Positions 48,434-57,095 of a DNA stretch of 64,000 bases are shown piece by piece. Position numbers and translations under genes: made by a program. Source of the stretch: DASUPK01 sp963804595 (GTDB taxonomy: Bacteria > Actinomycetota > Thermoleophilia > Solirubrobacterales > 70-9); assembly GCA_963804595.1 (NCBI GenBank), contig CAWDQZ010000003.1, positions 372,001 to 436,000 of the forward strand, read 5' to 3'. The notes beneath the pieces are model-generated. The model searched no databases. It had not been told where the DNA came from and saw only the letters and a list, made by a program, of their open reading frames with translations. Position 1 is the stretch's first letter. Every line of letters begins with the position of its first letter.

Positions 48434-49969
48434 CTAAGCGGCGCGGGCCGGCTCCTGCGCCGGAGTCTCGGCCGGCGCCGACGGGGCGTGCGGGACGAAG
48501 TCGCGTTGACGCACCAGGGCAAATACGGCGAGCGCGCCGCTGAACAGGATGAGCGCGCCGATCAGGAGGATGTCGTTGAAGGCGTCGGTGAACGCCACCC
48601 CCGCCGCCTGGAAGGCCTGGTCGTGGAACTGGGGCGGCGCCTGGTTGGCGGCCTGGGTGCCGCTGGCGGCAACCCCATCCGCGAACCCGCTCGGAGCCTG
48701 CGGCAGCAGTGTGTGGAGCGAGTCGGTGATCTTGCTCTGGAACACCGCGCCGAGAGCCGCGATCCCGGTCGCGACGCCCGCGATCCGCATCGTGTTGTTG
48801 ATCCCCGAGGCCATGCCGGAGCGCGCCGCCGGCACGACCCCAAGTGCGGTCGAGGCGATCGACGGATTGGAGAGACCGATCCCAAATCCACTGACGATGA
48901 ACCCGGCGAGCAGGGTGGTCCACTCCGAGTCGGGCTTGGCCCCGCGCATCAGGAGCAGCCCCACGCCGACCAGCGTCAGCCCGATCGTCAGGGGCACCCG
49001 CGCCGGTACCTTCGCGACCAGGTTGCGGGTGACGAGCGGCACGATGAACGCGAACAGGGTGAGCGGCAGGAAGCGGACGCCGGCTTCGAGCGGGGTCATC
49101 CCGATCACGCTCTGCATGTAGATCGTGATGTAGAGAAACATCGCGAACATTCCGGCGCCGATCGCGAAAGTGCCGTAGGAGACGCCGGAGAACGCCGGCT
49201 TGCGGAACAGGCTGAGGTCGAACATCGCATTGTCCTGGCGCCATTCGACGAAGACGAACGCGGCAAGCAGAACGACGGCCCCAGCGAGCGACGCGACGAT
49301 GATCCCGCTCGACCAGCCCTCGGCGTTGCCGCGAAGCAGCCCGTAGATCAGCGCGAAGAGCCCGACGGAGAAGGTGATCAGCCCTGCGTAATCGAGGCGC
49401 TTGGCGTCCGGGTCGCGCGACTCGCCGGCCTGGGTCTGGGCGAGGATCACGGTGCCGACGCCAATCGGGACGTTGACGAAGAAGATCCATTCCCAGCCGA
49501 AGCCGTCGGTGAGCGCCCCGCCCACCAGCGGCCCGATCGCCACGGCGCCGCCGATCGTCGCGCCCCAGGCGGCGATCGCCGTGCCGCGCTCGGGGCCCTG
49601 GAACTCCTGGGCGATCAGCGCCAGCGAGGTCGCGAACATCGCCGCGCCCCCGATCCCCTGGAGCCCGCGCGCGAGGTGCAGGAAGGTCGCGCTGCTCGCC
49701 AGCCCGCAGAGCAGCGATGCAAGAGTGAAGAGGCCGACCCCGATCACGAACAGCCGGCGGCGGCCGAAACGGTCGGCGAGCGCCCCCATCGTCAGGGTGA
49801 AGGCGGCGAGGGTCAGCGTGTAGGCGTCGACCACCCACTGCAGCCCGGTCAGGTCGGTGTGCAGCTCCTTCTGGATGTCGGGCAGCGCGACGTTGACGAC
49901 GGTGATGTCGAGGAGCAACATGAACGTCGCCAGACAGACCGCGAGCAGGCTCCACCACTTGCGCTCCAT
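48434..49969 (-). CDS. DHA2-family MFS drug/metabolite efflux transporter
   Basis: 511 aa, 14 predicted helices. Helix 1 carries LLLDITVVNVALPDIQ, diagnostic of the DHA2 (EmrB/QacA) family. Motif A is GALADRFGRRRLF, helix 4 has LARGLQGIGGAA, and motif C-like GPLVGGALTDGFGWEW closes helix 5. Proton-driven export of hydrophobic compounds. Inserted between nadK (13 nt downstream of its stop) and recN, which are adjacent in Mycobacterium, so an accessory gene has entered a conserved operon. Confidence 0.88.
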   Translation of the reverse strand: MERKWWSLLAVCLATFMLLLDITVVNVALPDIQKELHTDLTGLQWVVDAYTLTLAAFTLTMGALADRFGRRRLFVIGVGLFTLASLLCGLASSATFLHLARGLQGIGGAAMFATSLALIAQEFQGPERGTAIAAWGATIGGAVAIGPLVGGALTDGFGWEWIFFVNVPIGVGTVILAQTQAGESRDPDAKRLDYAGLITFSVGLFALIYGLLRGNAEGWSSGIIVASLAGAVVLLAAFVFVEWRQDNAMFDLSLFRKPAFSGVSYGTFAIGAGMFAMFLYITIYMQSVIGMTPLEAGVRFLPLTLFAFIVPLVTRNLVAKVPARVPLTIGLTLVGVGLLLMRGAKPDSEWTTLLAGFIVSGFGIGLSNPSIASTALGVVPAARSGMASGINNTMRIAGVATGIAALGAVFQSKITDSLHTLLPQAPSGFADGVAASGTQAANQAPPQFHDQAFQAAGVAFTDAFNDILLIGALILFSGALAVFALVRQRDFVPHAPSAPAETPAQEPARAA

Positions 49970-49982
49970 ACCGGCAGACTAG

Positions 49983-50828
49983 CTAGGCGAGCTGGCCGAA
50001 CTTCTCGCGGATCCGGTGGTAGAAGTTCGACCCTGGGAGCTGCGCGAGGTTGCTCACCGATTCCTCGAAACGCATCTCCAGCTCGGCGCCCGGCTCGAGC
50101 TCCCCGGCGGCGGCGCCATCGAGGGAGATCTCGACCGGCTCGCGCCCGGCGGCGTTTCGCACCAAGAGCGCGTCGTCCGGGGCCACGACCAGCGCCCGCG
50201 CCGCGAGCGTGTGAGGCGCGATGAAGCTGACCACGTAGCCCTTCACTCCCCACGCCAGGATCGGGCCGTTGTTGGCGAGGTTGTAGCCCGTGGAGCCGGC
50301 CGGGGTGGCCGCCACCAGCCCGTCGCAGCGGACGCTGCCCACCTCTTCGTCCCCGATCGTGTACGAGAGCTCCGCGACCCTGCCGTGCGGCTGGCGCAGG
50401 AAGCTGACGTCGTTGAGCGCCACCGGATGGTCGAGCGGCAGATCGACCTTCAGAGCCGGCATGTCCATCACCTCGTAGTCGCCGCTGAAGGCCCGCTCGA
50501 GCCCCTCCGAGAGCTGATCCCGCTCGACCGTCGCCAGGAAGCCGACGGTGCCGAAGTTGATACCGAACACGGGCACGCCGGTGTGGGCGAAGTGACGCAT
50601 CGCGTAGAGAATGCTCCCGTCACCGCCGAGCACGAGGCAGACGTCCGGGCGCTCGCCGTCGGCGACTCTCTCGATGTGCGTCGCCGCGCTGAGGTGCTTC
50701 TGGTGCTCGTCCGGGGTGGAGATCAGCTGGACACCCGCCTCCCTGGCCACGTCCGAGGCCGTCGCCACCGCCTGCGTGGCGCGCGCCGGGTTCCCGGGGG
50801 TGATCAGCATCGCGCGCTTCACTGTCAT
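49983..50828 (-). CDS. nadK: NAD kinase
   Basis: Phosphorylates NAD to NADP. 281 aa. LVLGGDGSILYAMR has the catalytic GGDG (68-71). NFGTVGFLA is the NE/D-type loop that contacts NAD, and GLVAATPAGSTGYNLANNGP and ARALVVAPDD follow in normal order. Start overlaps the tlyA stop (ATGA). In Mycobacterium the same order tlyA-ppnK-recN is found. Confidence 0.93.
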   Translation of the reverse strand: MTVKRAMLITPGNPARATQAVATASDVAREAGVQLISTPDEHQKHLSAATHIERVADGERPDVCLVLGGDGSILYAMRHFAHTGVPVFGINFGTVGFLATVERDQLSEGLERAFSGDYEVMDMPALKVDLPLDHPVALNDVSFLRQPHGRVAELSYTIGDEEVGSVRCDGLVAATPAGSTGYNLANNGPILAWGVKGYVVSFIAPHTLAARALVVAPDDALLVRNAAGREPVEISLDGAAAGELEPGAELEMRFEESVSNLAQLPGSNFYHRIREKFGQLA

Positions 50829-51607
50829 GGCTCGACCACCTCGAGTGCGGCGTCGAGGTCGATCGAGTCGCCGGCTCGAGCTGCCCAGACGAAGGTCTCA
50901 CGGTTTCCCTTTGGTCCGGGCAGTCCAGACGAGGCCAGGCCCCGGACGACGAGTCCCTCGGTCCGGGCGGCGTCGGCGACCTTGCGGATCGCCTCCCGGC
51001 GGTCGGCGGCGTCCCGTACCACCCCGCCCTTCCCCACCTTCTCCTTGCCGAGCTCGAACTGCGGCTTGACGAGCCCGAGCAGGTCGAACTCCTCGGCCGC
51101 CGTCGCGACGATCGAGGGCATCAGCATCGCCAGCGAGATGAAGGCGACGTCCACGGTGATCACCTCGGGCCGGAAGGGCAGATGCGAATCCCCCAGGTAT
51201 CGGGCGTTGAGACGTTCCATGACGAGGACCCGGGAATCCTGTCGCAGACGCCAGTCGAGCTGGCCGTAGCCGACGTCGACCGCGAGCACCAGCCGGGCTC
51301 CGCGTTGGAGCAGGCAGTCGGTGAAGCCCCCGGTGGACGCGCCTACGTCGAGAGCCAGGCGATCGTCGACGTCCACGGGCAGCTCGCTGAGGGCGTTCTT
51401 GAGCTTGATCCCGCCCCGTGAGACGAACTCGTCCCCCTCCTCGACGACGAGGTCGGCGTCCTCGGGCACGAGCTCACTCGGCTTGTCGATCGCGGAACCG
51501 TCCTTCCCGAGTCGCACGCGCCCCGCGCGCACCGTTGCGGCGGCCGCGGTCCGCGACGGGGCGAGGCCGCGCTCGGCCAGCAGGGTGTCGGCGCGACGAC
51601 GGGTCAC
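50825..51607 (-). CDS. tlyA: TlyA family rRNA 2'-O-methyltransferase
   Basis: Start GTG 51607 (MTRRRADTLLAERGLAPSRT) begins the S4 RNA-binding domain (1-65); longer frames are shadows. The methyltransferase domain has DVGASTGGFTDCLLQRGA (SAM motif I), DVGYGQLDWRLRQDSRV and ITVDVAFISL. Catalytic Lys is expected in LVKPQFELGKEKVGKGGV. 260 aa. TlyA methylates 16S and 23S rRNA and conditions capreomycin sensitivity in mycobacteria. First gene of the operon ending with pyrG. Confidence 0.92.
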   Translation of the reverse strand: MTRRRADTLLAERGLAPSRTAAAATVRAGRVRLGKDGSAIDKPSELVPEDADLVVEEGDEFVSRGGIKLKNALSELPVDVDDRLALDVGASTGGFTDCLLQRGARLVLAVDVGYGQLDWRLRQDSRVLVMERLNARYLGDSHLPFRPEVITVDVAFISLAMLMPSIVATAAEEFDLLGLVKPQFELGKEKVGKGGVVRDAADRREAIRKVADAARTEGLVVRGLASSGLPGPKGNRETFVWAARAGDSIDLDAALEVVEP

Positions 51608-51716
51608 GCGGCGAACCGTACAAAGGCCGGTTCCCCCGAGCGGTAGTCCGGTCGCAGCTGGACTGTGACCGCCCTCACAGACCAATCGCACATACGTTCG
51701 TACCCTGGTTCCTCTG

Positions 51717-52079
51717 ATGAGTATGTTCAGAGCCATATCGATCAACGCCCACGCCGCGCTCGAGGTGGCTGCGGCCCCGCTGCTGATCGTGGCGCCCTTC
51801 GCGCTGGGATTCGACTATCTGGCGGGTGCACTGAGCATCGCGCTCGGCGTCCTGCTGATCGGGCTCGCGACATCCGTATACGGCGACACCACCCGCGGGT
51901 ACCTGCCACTGAGCGCCCACGCGGGATTCGACTACATCTTGGCCGGGGCGACGATCGCGGCCGGCGTGATCGCCGGCATCGCGGGCGACTACGTCGCAAC
52001 AGTCTTTTTGGCCGGGTTCGGCTTCGCACATATGGCGCTGACCGCCTCAACGCGGTTCAGTCGTCCACTCGGAGCCTGA
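51717..52079 (+). CDS. Four-helix membrane protein (SPW-repeat-like)
   Basis: 120 aa. Two similar hairpins of helices: HAALEVAAAPLLIVAPFALG with LSIALGVLLIGLATSVYG, and HAGFDYILAGATIAAGVIAG with VATVFLAGFGFAHMALTAS. The repeated NAHAALE/SAHAGFD openings suggest internal duplication. Function unknown; similar proteins are small and widespread in Actinobacteria. A strong terminator follows 62 nt after the stop. Divergent from tlyA, with about 110 bp between. Confidence 0.65.
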   Translation: MSMFRAISINAHAALEVAAAPLLIVAPFALGFDYLAGALSIALGVLLIGLATSVYGDTTRGYLPLSAHAGFDYILAGATIAAGVIAGIAGDYVATVFLAGFGFAHMALTASTRFSRPLGA

Positions 52080-52141
52080 TACCGGCTACCTCCCACAGAT
52101 AACACAGCAGCACACATATCTCTCCTCCCTGTAGTACCCCA

Positions 52142-52175
52142 GAAACGGCCCTCTTCGGAGGGCCGTTTCTATTTT
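52142..52175 (+). terminator. Rho-independent terminator, TTCG tetraloop
   Basis: GAAACGGCCCTC pairs with GAGGGCCGTTTC over 12 bp around TTCG, followed by TATTTTG. The A-rich left side lets it also serve the minus-strand gene that ends at 52186. Confidence 0.9.
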
Positions 52176-52185
52176 GTAGAAGCTC

Positions 52186-52302
52186 CTACCGGAGCGGCTT
52201 GGTGCTCCTGAGCCAGTGGATCGCCGTGGTGGTCCAAATGACGCCGAGGAGGAGGGCGCCAATGAGGATGACCGGCAGCACTATGATCTCGAGTGATTCC
52301 AT
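52186..52302 (-). CDS. Small single-pass membrane protein
   Basis: 38 aa: MESLEIIVLPVILIGALLLG then VIWTTTAIHWLRSTKPLR, one transmembrane helix and a basic end. ATG 52302 is chosen; ATG 52314 adds four residues. Upstream lies palindrome copy 11. Convergent with the four-helix membrane gene across the shared terminator. No family recognised. Confidence 0.5.
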   Translation of the reverse strand: MESLEIIVLPVILIGALLLGVIWTTTAIHWLRSTKPLR

Positions 52303-52360
52303 CGTGTGTCCCATGATGGAGCGAGGTCTTAAGCGGAAAATCAAGGAGCGCCTGCCGCGG

Positions 52361-52402
52361 CCGCTTTTCCATCCAAAGCACCGCTTCTCGTCTAAAGCAG
52401 AG
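52361..52402 (-). repeat. Palindrome copy 11 (degenerate, inverted), outside the island
   Basis: On the minus strand: CTGCTTTAGACGAGAAGCGG, then loss of the loop and inner right arm, then TGCTTTGGATGGAAAAGCGG. Outer arms still pair. It lies upstream of the cupredoxin gene, with a short-form copy downstream of that gene. Confidence 0.7.
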
Positions 52403-52532
52403 CCTTTCGAAATCACCGTCCTATGCGACGCAACAGTTGCTTCTAGGTGGAAAACCCCTAGACAGATCCAGTGGTACTAGCCGATGCCTGGTTCCTCGGC
52501 CAAGCGGAAGGTAGGCACGGCATCCGACGGCG

Positions 52533-53135
52533 ATGGAGACTGATTTGAACCAGCGAGAGACGGACAGACTGGAAGGGCGGAGGGAGGGCGACCGCAGGTT
52601 TTTCGTCCGCCTATTCGGATTCCTCGCGGTCCTCTTGAGTCTGGGTCTGATCGCCATCGCCTACGCGATCGGCTTCAGCAACGGCAAGGACGAGGGGCGC
52701 AAGGTGCAGCCGGCCGCTGCACAGATCTCAACCACCGAGACTCAGGCCGCTCAGCCGCCCTCAACCACCCCGGCGAGCGCCTCCGTGGGCAACGCGCTTC
52801 AGATTTCGATGAGCGATGACTTCTTCACTCCTAAGGATGCGACCGCCAAGGCTGGGTCGGTGACGATCAGTACTCCGAACACGGGGCAGCTCGTGCATGA
52901 GCTGGTGTTGGCGAAGACCGAAGCCGACCCCTCGAAGCTGCCCACAACGTCAGACGGCGGCGTCGATGAGGCGAAACTCGAATCTGCCGGACGGGACGCG
53001 GGAGAGATTGCTGACGTGGCGCCCGGAGGTACGAAGAAAGGGACGTTCAAGCTCACGCCTGGCAGGTACGTGATGTTCTGCAACGTCCCCGGCCATTACG
53101 CGGCGGGCATGTACGGAACGATCACCGCCAAATAG
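52533..53135 (+). CDS. Membrane-anchored cupredoxin
   Basis: 200 aa. N-terminal charged segment, one helix (FGFLAVLLSLGLIAIAYAIG, 28-48), a Gln/Thr/Pro linker to about 85, then a plastocyanin-like domain outside the membrane. Type 1 copper ligands: His122 (GQLVHELVL), Cys183, His188 and Met193 in MFCNVPGHYAAGMYG. Likely a one-electron carrier or copper store at the cell surface. Start at ATG 52533; an ATG-like context with GGCGATGG precedes. The gene lies between palindrome copies 11 and 12, like the modules of the island. Confidence 0.88.
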   Translation: METDLNQRETDRLEGRREGDRRFFVRLFGFLAVLLSLGLIAIAYAIGFSNGKDEGRKVQPAAAQISTTETQAAQPPSTTPASASVGNALQISMSDDFFTPKDATAKAGSVTISTPNTGQLVHELVLAKTEADPSKLPTTSDGGVDEAKLESAGRDAGEIADVAPGGTKKGTFKLTPGRYVMFCNVPGHYAAGMYGTITAK

Positions 53136-53175
53136 GGCCGGCCATCGCCCGCAGCAGGGGACTGAGTTGAGAAGC

Positions 53176-53197
53176 GTCGCTTTCCACGCAAAGCGAC
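53176..53197 (+). repeat. Palindrome copy 12, short form with compensatory changes
   Basis: GTCGCTTTCCACGCAAAGCG then AC: 8-bp arms GTCGCTTT/AAAGCGAC and loop CCACGC. Against the inverted short form (GCTGCTTT, loop CCATGC, AAAGCAGC) both arms changed at two positions and still pair perfectly. Confidence 0.7.
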
Positions 53198-53333
53198 CCA
53201 CGCGGCTGGCTCTATATCCGCCCACCCCGCCCCCTGATCGTCGACGAGGTCATCGATGCCGCCGAGCGGATCCTCACGCGGTTGTCAAGGAAAGCTGCGT
53301 GCCCTTACCCTCCATCTGGAGACAGGAGGAGCA

Positions 53334-53387
53334 ATGCCACGACTCACGCGCGGATGGGCGCGCTGCGACCGGCGGTCCGGGCCTTGA
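53334..53387 (+). other. Out-of-frame short frame with the strong ribosome site before the kinase
   Basis: ATG 53334 has AGGAGGAGC directly upstream, the best ribosome site nearby, but encodes only 17 residues (MPRLTRGWARCDRRSGP) in a frame different from the kinase. It overlaps the kinase start at 53354. It may be a leader for coupled translation, or one base is missing and this is the true kinase start. Confidence 0.4.
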
Positions 53388-55057
53388 CCGAGAACGCGCT
53401 CACGGATGAGCGTCTCGAGCAGCTACTCGAGGTCGGCCGGGCGATCGTCTCCGAGCTCGACCCGGAGGTCGTGCTCCTGCGGGTGCTCGATGCCGCCCGC
53501 GATCTGACCGGCGCGAAATACGCCGCGGTCGGGATCCTGAACGAGGACAAGACCGGCCTCGAGCGCTTCCTGCATTCCGGAATCGACGAGCAGACCCGGC
53601 GCGAGATCGGCCCTCTCCCCAGGGGCCGAGGAGTGCTCGGGGAGCTGATCCGGGATCCTCGGCCCTTGCGCCTGCCGGACGTCGGTGCGCATCCTCGTTC
53701 GTATGGGTTTCCGCCAGCGCATCCGGAGATGAGGACCTTCCTGGGGACCCCGCTTCTGGTGCGCGGAGAGGCCTGGGGCAACCTGTACCTGACGGAGAAG
53801 GAGGGCGGTGCGGAGTTCGACAATGCCGATGAACAGCTCATCGTCGTGCTCGCCGCCTGGTCGGCCGTGGCAATCGAGAACGCGCGCCTGTACGAGAACA
53901 CGGACCGTCGTGCCGCCGAACTGGAGAAGGCCCTGCGCGGGCTGGAGGCGGCCTCGGATGTGGCTCGCACCGTGTCGAGCGGAATCTCCCTGGACGACCT
54001 GCTGGAGCTGATCGTCAAGCGCGGGCGCGGTGTGGTCGCGGCACGTCGCTCGATGGTCCTTCTTTCCGATGGGTCGGAGCTCGAGGTCGTGGCGGCCGCC
54101 GGCGAGCAGCCGGAACCGGTGCTGGGCCGACGGGTGCCCGATCAGGAGACCTGGCTCAACGACCTGCAGGCAGCGGTTCCGGAGCTTCGCGGGTTGGAGG
54201 CGCTCGTCTCACCTCTCGAGTTGCGCAGGCGCCCCCGGGGCCTGCTGCTCGCTGTGGGCCCACGCGACGGCGACTTCGATGCCGACGACGACCGCGTCTT
54301 CAGCTCGTTCGCGGCCAGCGCAGCGAGCACGATCGTCACGGTGCAGGCCGTCGAAGACGAGCGGCTCAAGCTCTCGATAGAGGCCTCCGAGCGAGAGCGG
54401 CACCGCTGGGCTCGCGAGCTCCACGACGAGACCCTCCAGGAGCTCGGGGCGCTGCGAGTGCTGCTCGACACCAGGGCGGGAGAGGAGCGGGCGGATCTCT
54501 CGCCGGAGGCTCACGTGCTTGCAATCGAGCATGTCGACCGAGGCATCCGCAACCTCCAGGGACTGATCACCGAGTTGCGCCCGGCGGCCCTCGATGACCT
54601 CGGTGTCGGCCCGGCCATCGAGGCGCTGGCCCACCAGTCGAGCGAGAGATGCGACGTTGAGATCGACGTCGACGTCGATCTGGCACCTGCCGGCGGCGAG
54701 GAGCCGGTGCGCCTCTCGCCGGAATTGGAGGCCACGATCTACCGGCTTGTCCAAGAGGCGATGAACAACGCGATCAGGCACGCCGATCCGACCCGGATTT
54801 CGGTCACGGTGAGCCGTGACGACTCGAGCGTGGAGGTGACGGTCGCCGATGATGGCGCCGGGTTCGAGACGAGGTCGGCCGAGCGGGGCTTCGGCCTGAT
54901 CGGCATGGAAGAGCGGGCGGCGCTCTCAGGCGGGACGTTCGAGATTGAATCGGAACCCGGTCGCGGCACGCAGGTGCGCGCCGAGCTGCCGCTATCGCGG
55001 CCGAGGCAGGCGGCCGGTCAGGCCGACACCTCCCTCAGCGACTCGTCGCGCGCCTAG
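53354..55057 (+). CDS. GAF-domain sensor histidine kinase (DosS-like, NarL-type)
   Basis: 567 aa, cytosolic. Two GAF domains (about 30-180 and 205-335). A HisKA_3 dimerisation helix follows with ERERHRWARELHDETLQELG, where His357 is the phosphoacceptor. The HATPase domain has VQEAMNNAIRHAD (N box), ADDGAGF (G1) and GFGLIGMEERAALSGG (G2). Domain order is that of DosS/DevS, which sense O2, NO or redox through the GAF. I cannot identify a haem ligand. Start ATG 53354 lacks a good ribosome site. The response regulator gene is convergent, 6 bp away. Confidence 0.88.
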   Translation: MGALRPAVRALTENALTDERLEQLLEVGRAIVSELDPEVVLLRVLDAARDLTGAKYAAVGILNEDKTGLERFLHSGIDEQTRREIGPLPRGRGVLGELIRDPRPLRLPDVGAHPRSYGFPPAHPEMRTFLGTPLLVRGEAWGNLYLTEKEGGAEFDNADEQLIVVLAAWSAVAIENARLYENTDRRAAELEKALRGLEAASDVARTVSSGISLDDLLELIVKRGRGVVAARRSMVLLSDGSELEVVAAAGEQPEPVLGRRVPDQETWLNDLQAAVPELRGLEALVSPLELRRRPRGLLLAVGPRDGDFDADDDRVFSSFAASAASTIVTVQAVEDERLKLSIEASERERHRWARELHDETLQELGALRVLLDTRAGEERADLSPEAHVLAIEHVDRGIRNLQGLITELRPAALDDLGVGPAIEALAHQSSERCDVEIDVDVDLAPAGGEEPVRLSPELEATIYRLVQEAMNNAIRHADPTRISVTVSRDDSSVEVTVADDGAGFETRSAERGFGLIGMEERAALSGGTFEIESEPGRGTQVRAELPLSRPRQAAGQADTSLSDSSRA

Positions 55058-55063
55058 CGCCCT

Positions 55064-55750
55064 TTACGGACCCTCCAGCAGCCCATGATCGCGGGCGAAC
55101 GCAACCGCCTCAGCCCGGCTGTTTGTATCGAGCTTGCGATGGATCGCGGCACGATGGGTCTCGACGGTCCGGATGCTGATCACCAGCTGCTCGGCGATCT
55201 CGGGGTTCGTATAGCCGGCAGCCACCAACCGAAGCACTTCCACTTCGCGAGGGGTAAGCCCGCCCGGTGGTCCCTCGGGCTCCATCGCGAGTCGCGCTCC
55301 GAGGACCGGGTTGACGTAGGTCTCGCCGCGCGTCGCCGCACGAATGGCGTCGACCAGCTCGGCGCCGGCGGCGTGCTTCACGACGAACGCGCTGGCTCCG
55401 AGCCGGAACGCCTCTCGAGCGAAGGCGGGGTCGTCCTGCATGGTCAGCACGACCACCGCCGTGTCCGGCGATCCCTCGCGGATCGCCGGAATGGTGGCGA
55501 GGCTCGGGTCGCCCGGCATGTTCAGGTCGAGTACGAGCACGCTCGGCTTCAGTCCCGAGGAGCGACGACGGGCGGTGTCGGCGTCTCCGGCCTCGGCGAT
55601 CACCTCCATGTCGCCCTCGGCCTCGACGATGCGCCGGAGTCCATCGCGGACGATCTCGTGATCGTCCGCGAGGATGATCGTGATCGTGCCGGATTCCTCG
55701 GTGCTCTTCGCGTCAGCGGCCATCAGGCTTGTATCGGACACGGTATTCAC
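55064..55750 (-). CDS. NarL/FixJ-family response regulator
   Basis: 228 aa. Receiver domain (about 23-140) with acidic DD (29-30), phosphoacceptor Asp75 in VLVLDLNMPG, Thr in VVVLTMQDD and Lys in FVVKHAAGAE. LuxR-type HTH at 165-225 (GLTPREVEVLRLVAAGYTNP, EIAEQLVISIRTVETHRAAI). Probably the partner of the convergent GAF kinase, though tail-to-tail pairs are not co-transcribed. An N-terminal 20-residue extension precedes the domain and the start could be internal. Confidence 0.88.
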   Translation of the reverse strand: MNTVSDTSLMAADAKSTEESGTITIILADDHEIVRDGLRRIVEAEGDMEVIAEAGDADTARRRSSGLKPSVLVLDLNMPGDPSLATIPAIREGSPDTAVVVLTMQDDPAFAREAFRLGASAFVVKHAAGAELVDAIRAATRGETYVNPVLGARLAMEPEGPPGGLTPREVEVLRLVAAGYTNPEIAEQLVISIRTVETHRAAIHRKLDTNSRAEAVAFARDHGLLEGP

Positions 55751-55777
55751 CTGTAGGCCCCGTCGCCCGATCCGAGA

Positions 55778-56137
55778 TCAGGCCTTCACGCTCCTCTCGC
55801 GCTCCTTGATCTCGTCGGCCATTGCGTCGAGTGCGTCCCGCGTGCGCTGGGCGCGGACGGCCCGGACTCCAAGCTCGCGCCGGGCGTCCTCGGTCGCGTC
55901 CTCGAGAGCGCGCTGCCAGTCCTTTGCCCGCTCCTCGGCACCGGAGCGCAGGCCCTCCGCGCGCTCCTCGGTGTCGGACCGCAGATCGTCGAGCGCCTCT
56001 CGGGCCCGCGTCGTCGCAGAATCAATTCGCGTGCGAAGCTCGTCCTGGGCGCTCTGGCGGGCCTTGTTCAGATCCGCGAGCGCATCCTCCAGATGGTCGG
56101 CTGCGCTGATCTGGCGCTCCTCAGTCTCCGTTGCCAT
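55778..56137 (-). CDS. Coiled-coil protein
   Basis: 119 aa, almost all alpha-helical and strongly charged: HLEDALADLNKARQSAQDEL, RTRIDSATTRAREALDDLRS, DTEERAEGLRSGAEERAKDW and so on. Heptad spacing of Leu/Ala is visible throughout, with no membrane segment. Resembles stress-related or apolipoprotein-like helical proteins, but no family is certain. Located beside regulator and stress genes, divergent from DUF779. Confidence 0.55.
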   Translation of the reverse strand: MATETEERQISAADHLEDALADLNKARQSAQDELRTRIDSATTRAREALDDLRSDTEERAEGLRSGAEERAKDWQRALEDATEDARRELGVRAVRAQRTRDALDAMADEIKERERSVKA

Positions 56138-56307
56138 GGTCGTCCTCCGTTCATCGTTCTCAGAACGATCCGAGTGTCGGGCGTGCTCCGCCCGCGCGTA
56201 TCCGTGGGGAGCACGTATCGGGTCCCAGCGCCGGGCACGGATTCACGTGTGGTGCCGGGCTGCTTGGCTTCCAAGGGCTTCTCCACTGACGTCGAGTTGA
56301 GCAGACG

Positions 56308-56691
56308 ATGGCCGCCTTCGCGATACGCCGAGTAACGCCCACGCCCGAGGCGGAAGAGCTGATCGAGCGTCTCGTCGAAAGGCACGGTCCCGTCGCGTTC
56401 TTCCAGTTCGGCGGCTGCGAGGAGGGCGGCGTCACGGCGTGCCTCACCCGGGCGGAGCTCCTGCCGAGCGACGACGACGTGAAGATCGGCGAGGTCGCCG
56501 GGGCGCCGTTCTACGTGAACGCGGAGCTCTATACCCGGGCCGACCGCCCGACCTGTGTGCTCGACATTGAGCCCGGCGCCGCCGAGGGCCTGCCCCTCGA
56601 CGGGCTCGATGAGTTCCATTTCGTCACTCGCGCCTCCGAAGCGGACGACGCGGCGCAGTCGGCCCGAAACTCGGCTCAGGAGCGGCCGTAG
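56308..56691 (+). CDS. DUF779 family protein
   Basis: 127 aa. ERHGPVAFFQFGGCEEGGVT is the conserved Gly/Cys block of DUF779 and ACLTRAELLPSDDDVKIGEV, PFYVNAELYTR and CVLDIEPGAAEGLPLDGLDE complete the family. Members often lie near acetaldehyde dehydrogenases and their function is unknown; no such gene is adjacent here. The usual second Cys in the GGCC motif is Glu in this copy. Convergent and overlapping by 16 nt with the CBS gene. Confidence 0.8.
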   Translation: MAAFAIRRVTPTPEAEELIERLVERHGPVAFFQFGGCEEGGVTACLTRAELLPSDDDVKIGEVAGAPFYVNAELYTRADRPTCVLDIEPGAAEGLPLDGLDEFHFVTRASEADDAAQSARNSAQERP

Positions 56692-57095
56692 GCCAGCGCC
56701 AGCGTCAGATCTCTGGCCGAAATCATCCCCGCCGGCTGTTCTTCCTGGTCGGGCTGTACCGCGATCAGGTGCGAGATGCCGTGCTCGGCCATCAGGTTCG
56801 CCGCCTCTTCGAGCGGCGCGTCCGACTTGATGGTGACGAGGCCCTGGCTCGCGACGTCCCCGGCCGTGAGGGAATCCAGCTCGTCGGGGAACCGGGCGAG
56901 ATCGAGACTGGTGACGATCCCCCACGGGCTCGCCTCGCCGACCTGGGCCACCACGACTGAGTGGATGTCGTATCCCACCATCATCCGAGCCACGTCGGAG
57001 AGCTTGGTCTGCGGTCGACAAGTGACCACGCCTACCCGCATCACGTTGTGGACCCGCGCATCTTTGAAAGCCGGCCCGAAGTAGCCGCGTTCCAT
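56676..57095 (-). CDS. CBS-pair domain protein
   Basis: 139 aa comprising two CBS motifs: VMRVGVVTCRPQTKLSDVAR to GIVTSLDLARF, and DVASQGLVTIKSDAPLEEAA to GMISARDLTLAL. Such pairs bind adenosine nucleotides and usually regulate another protein. Stand-alone versions in Actinobacteria include hypoxia-induced Hrp1. Start ATG 57095. The 3' end overlaps the DUF779 gene (convergent). Confidence 0.87.
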   Translation of the reverse strand: MERGYFGPAFKDARVHNVMRVGVVTCRPQTKLSDVARMMVGYDIHSVVVAQVGEASPWGIVTSLDLARFPDELDSLTAGDVASQGLVTIKSDAPLEEAANLMAEHGISHLIAVQPDQEEQPAGMISARDLTLALAYGRS

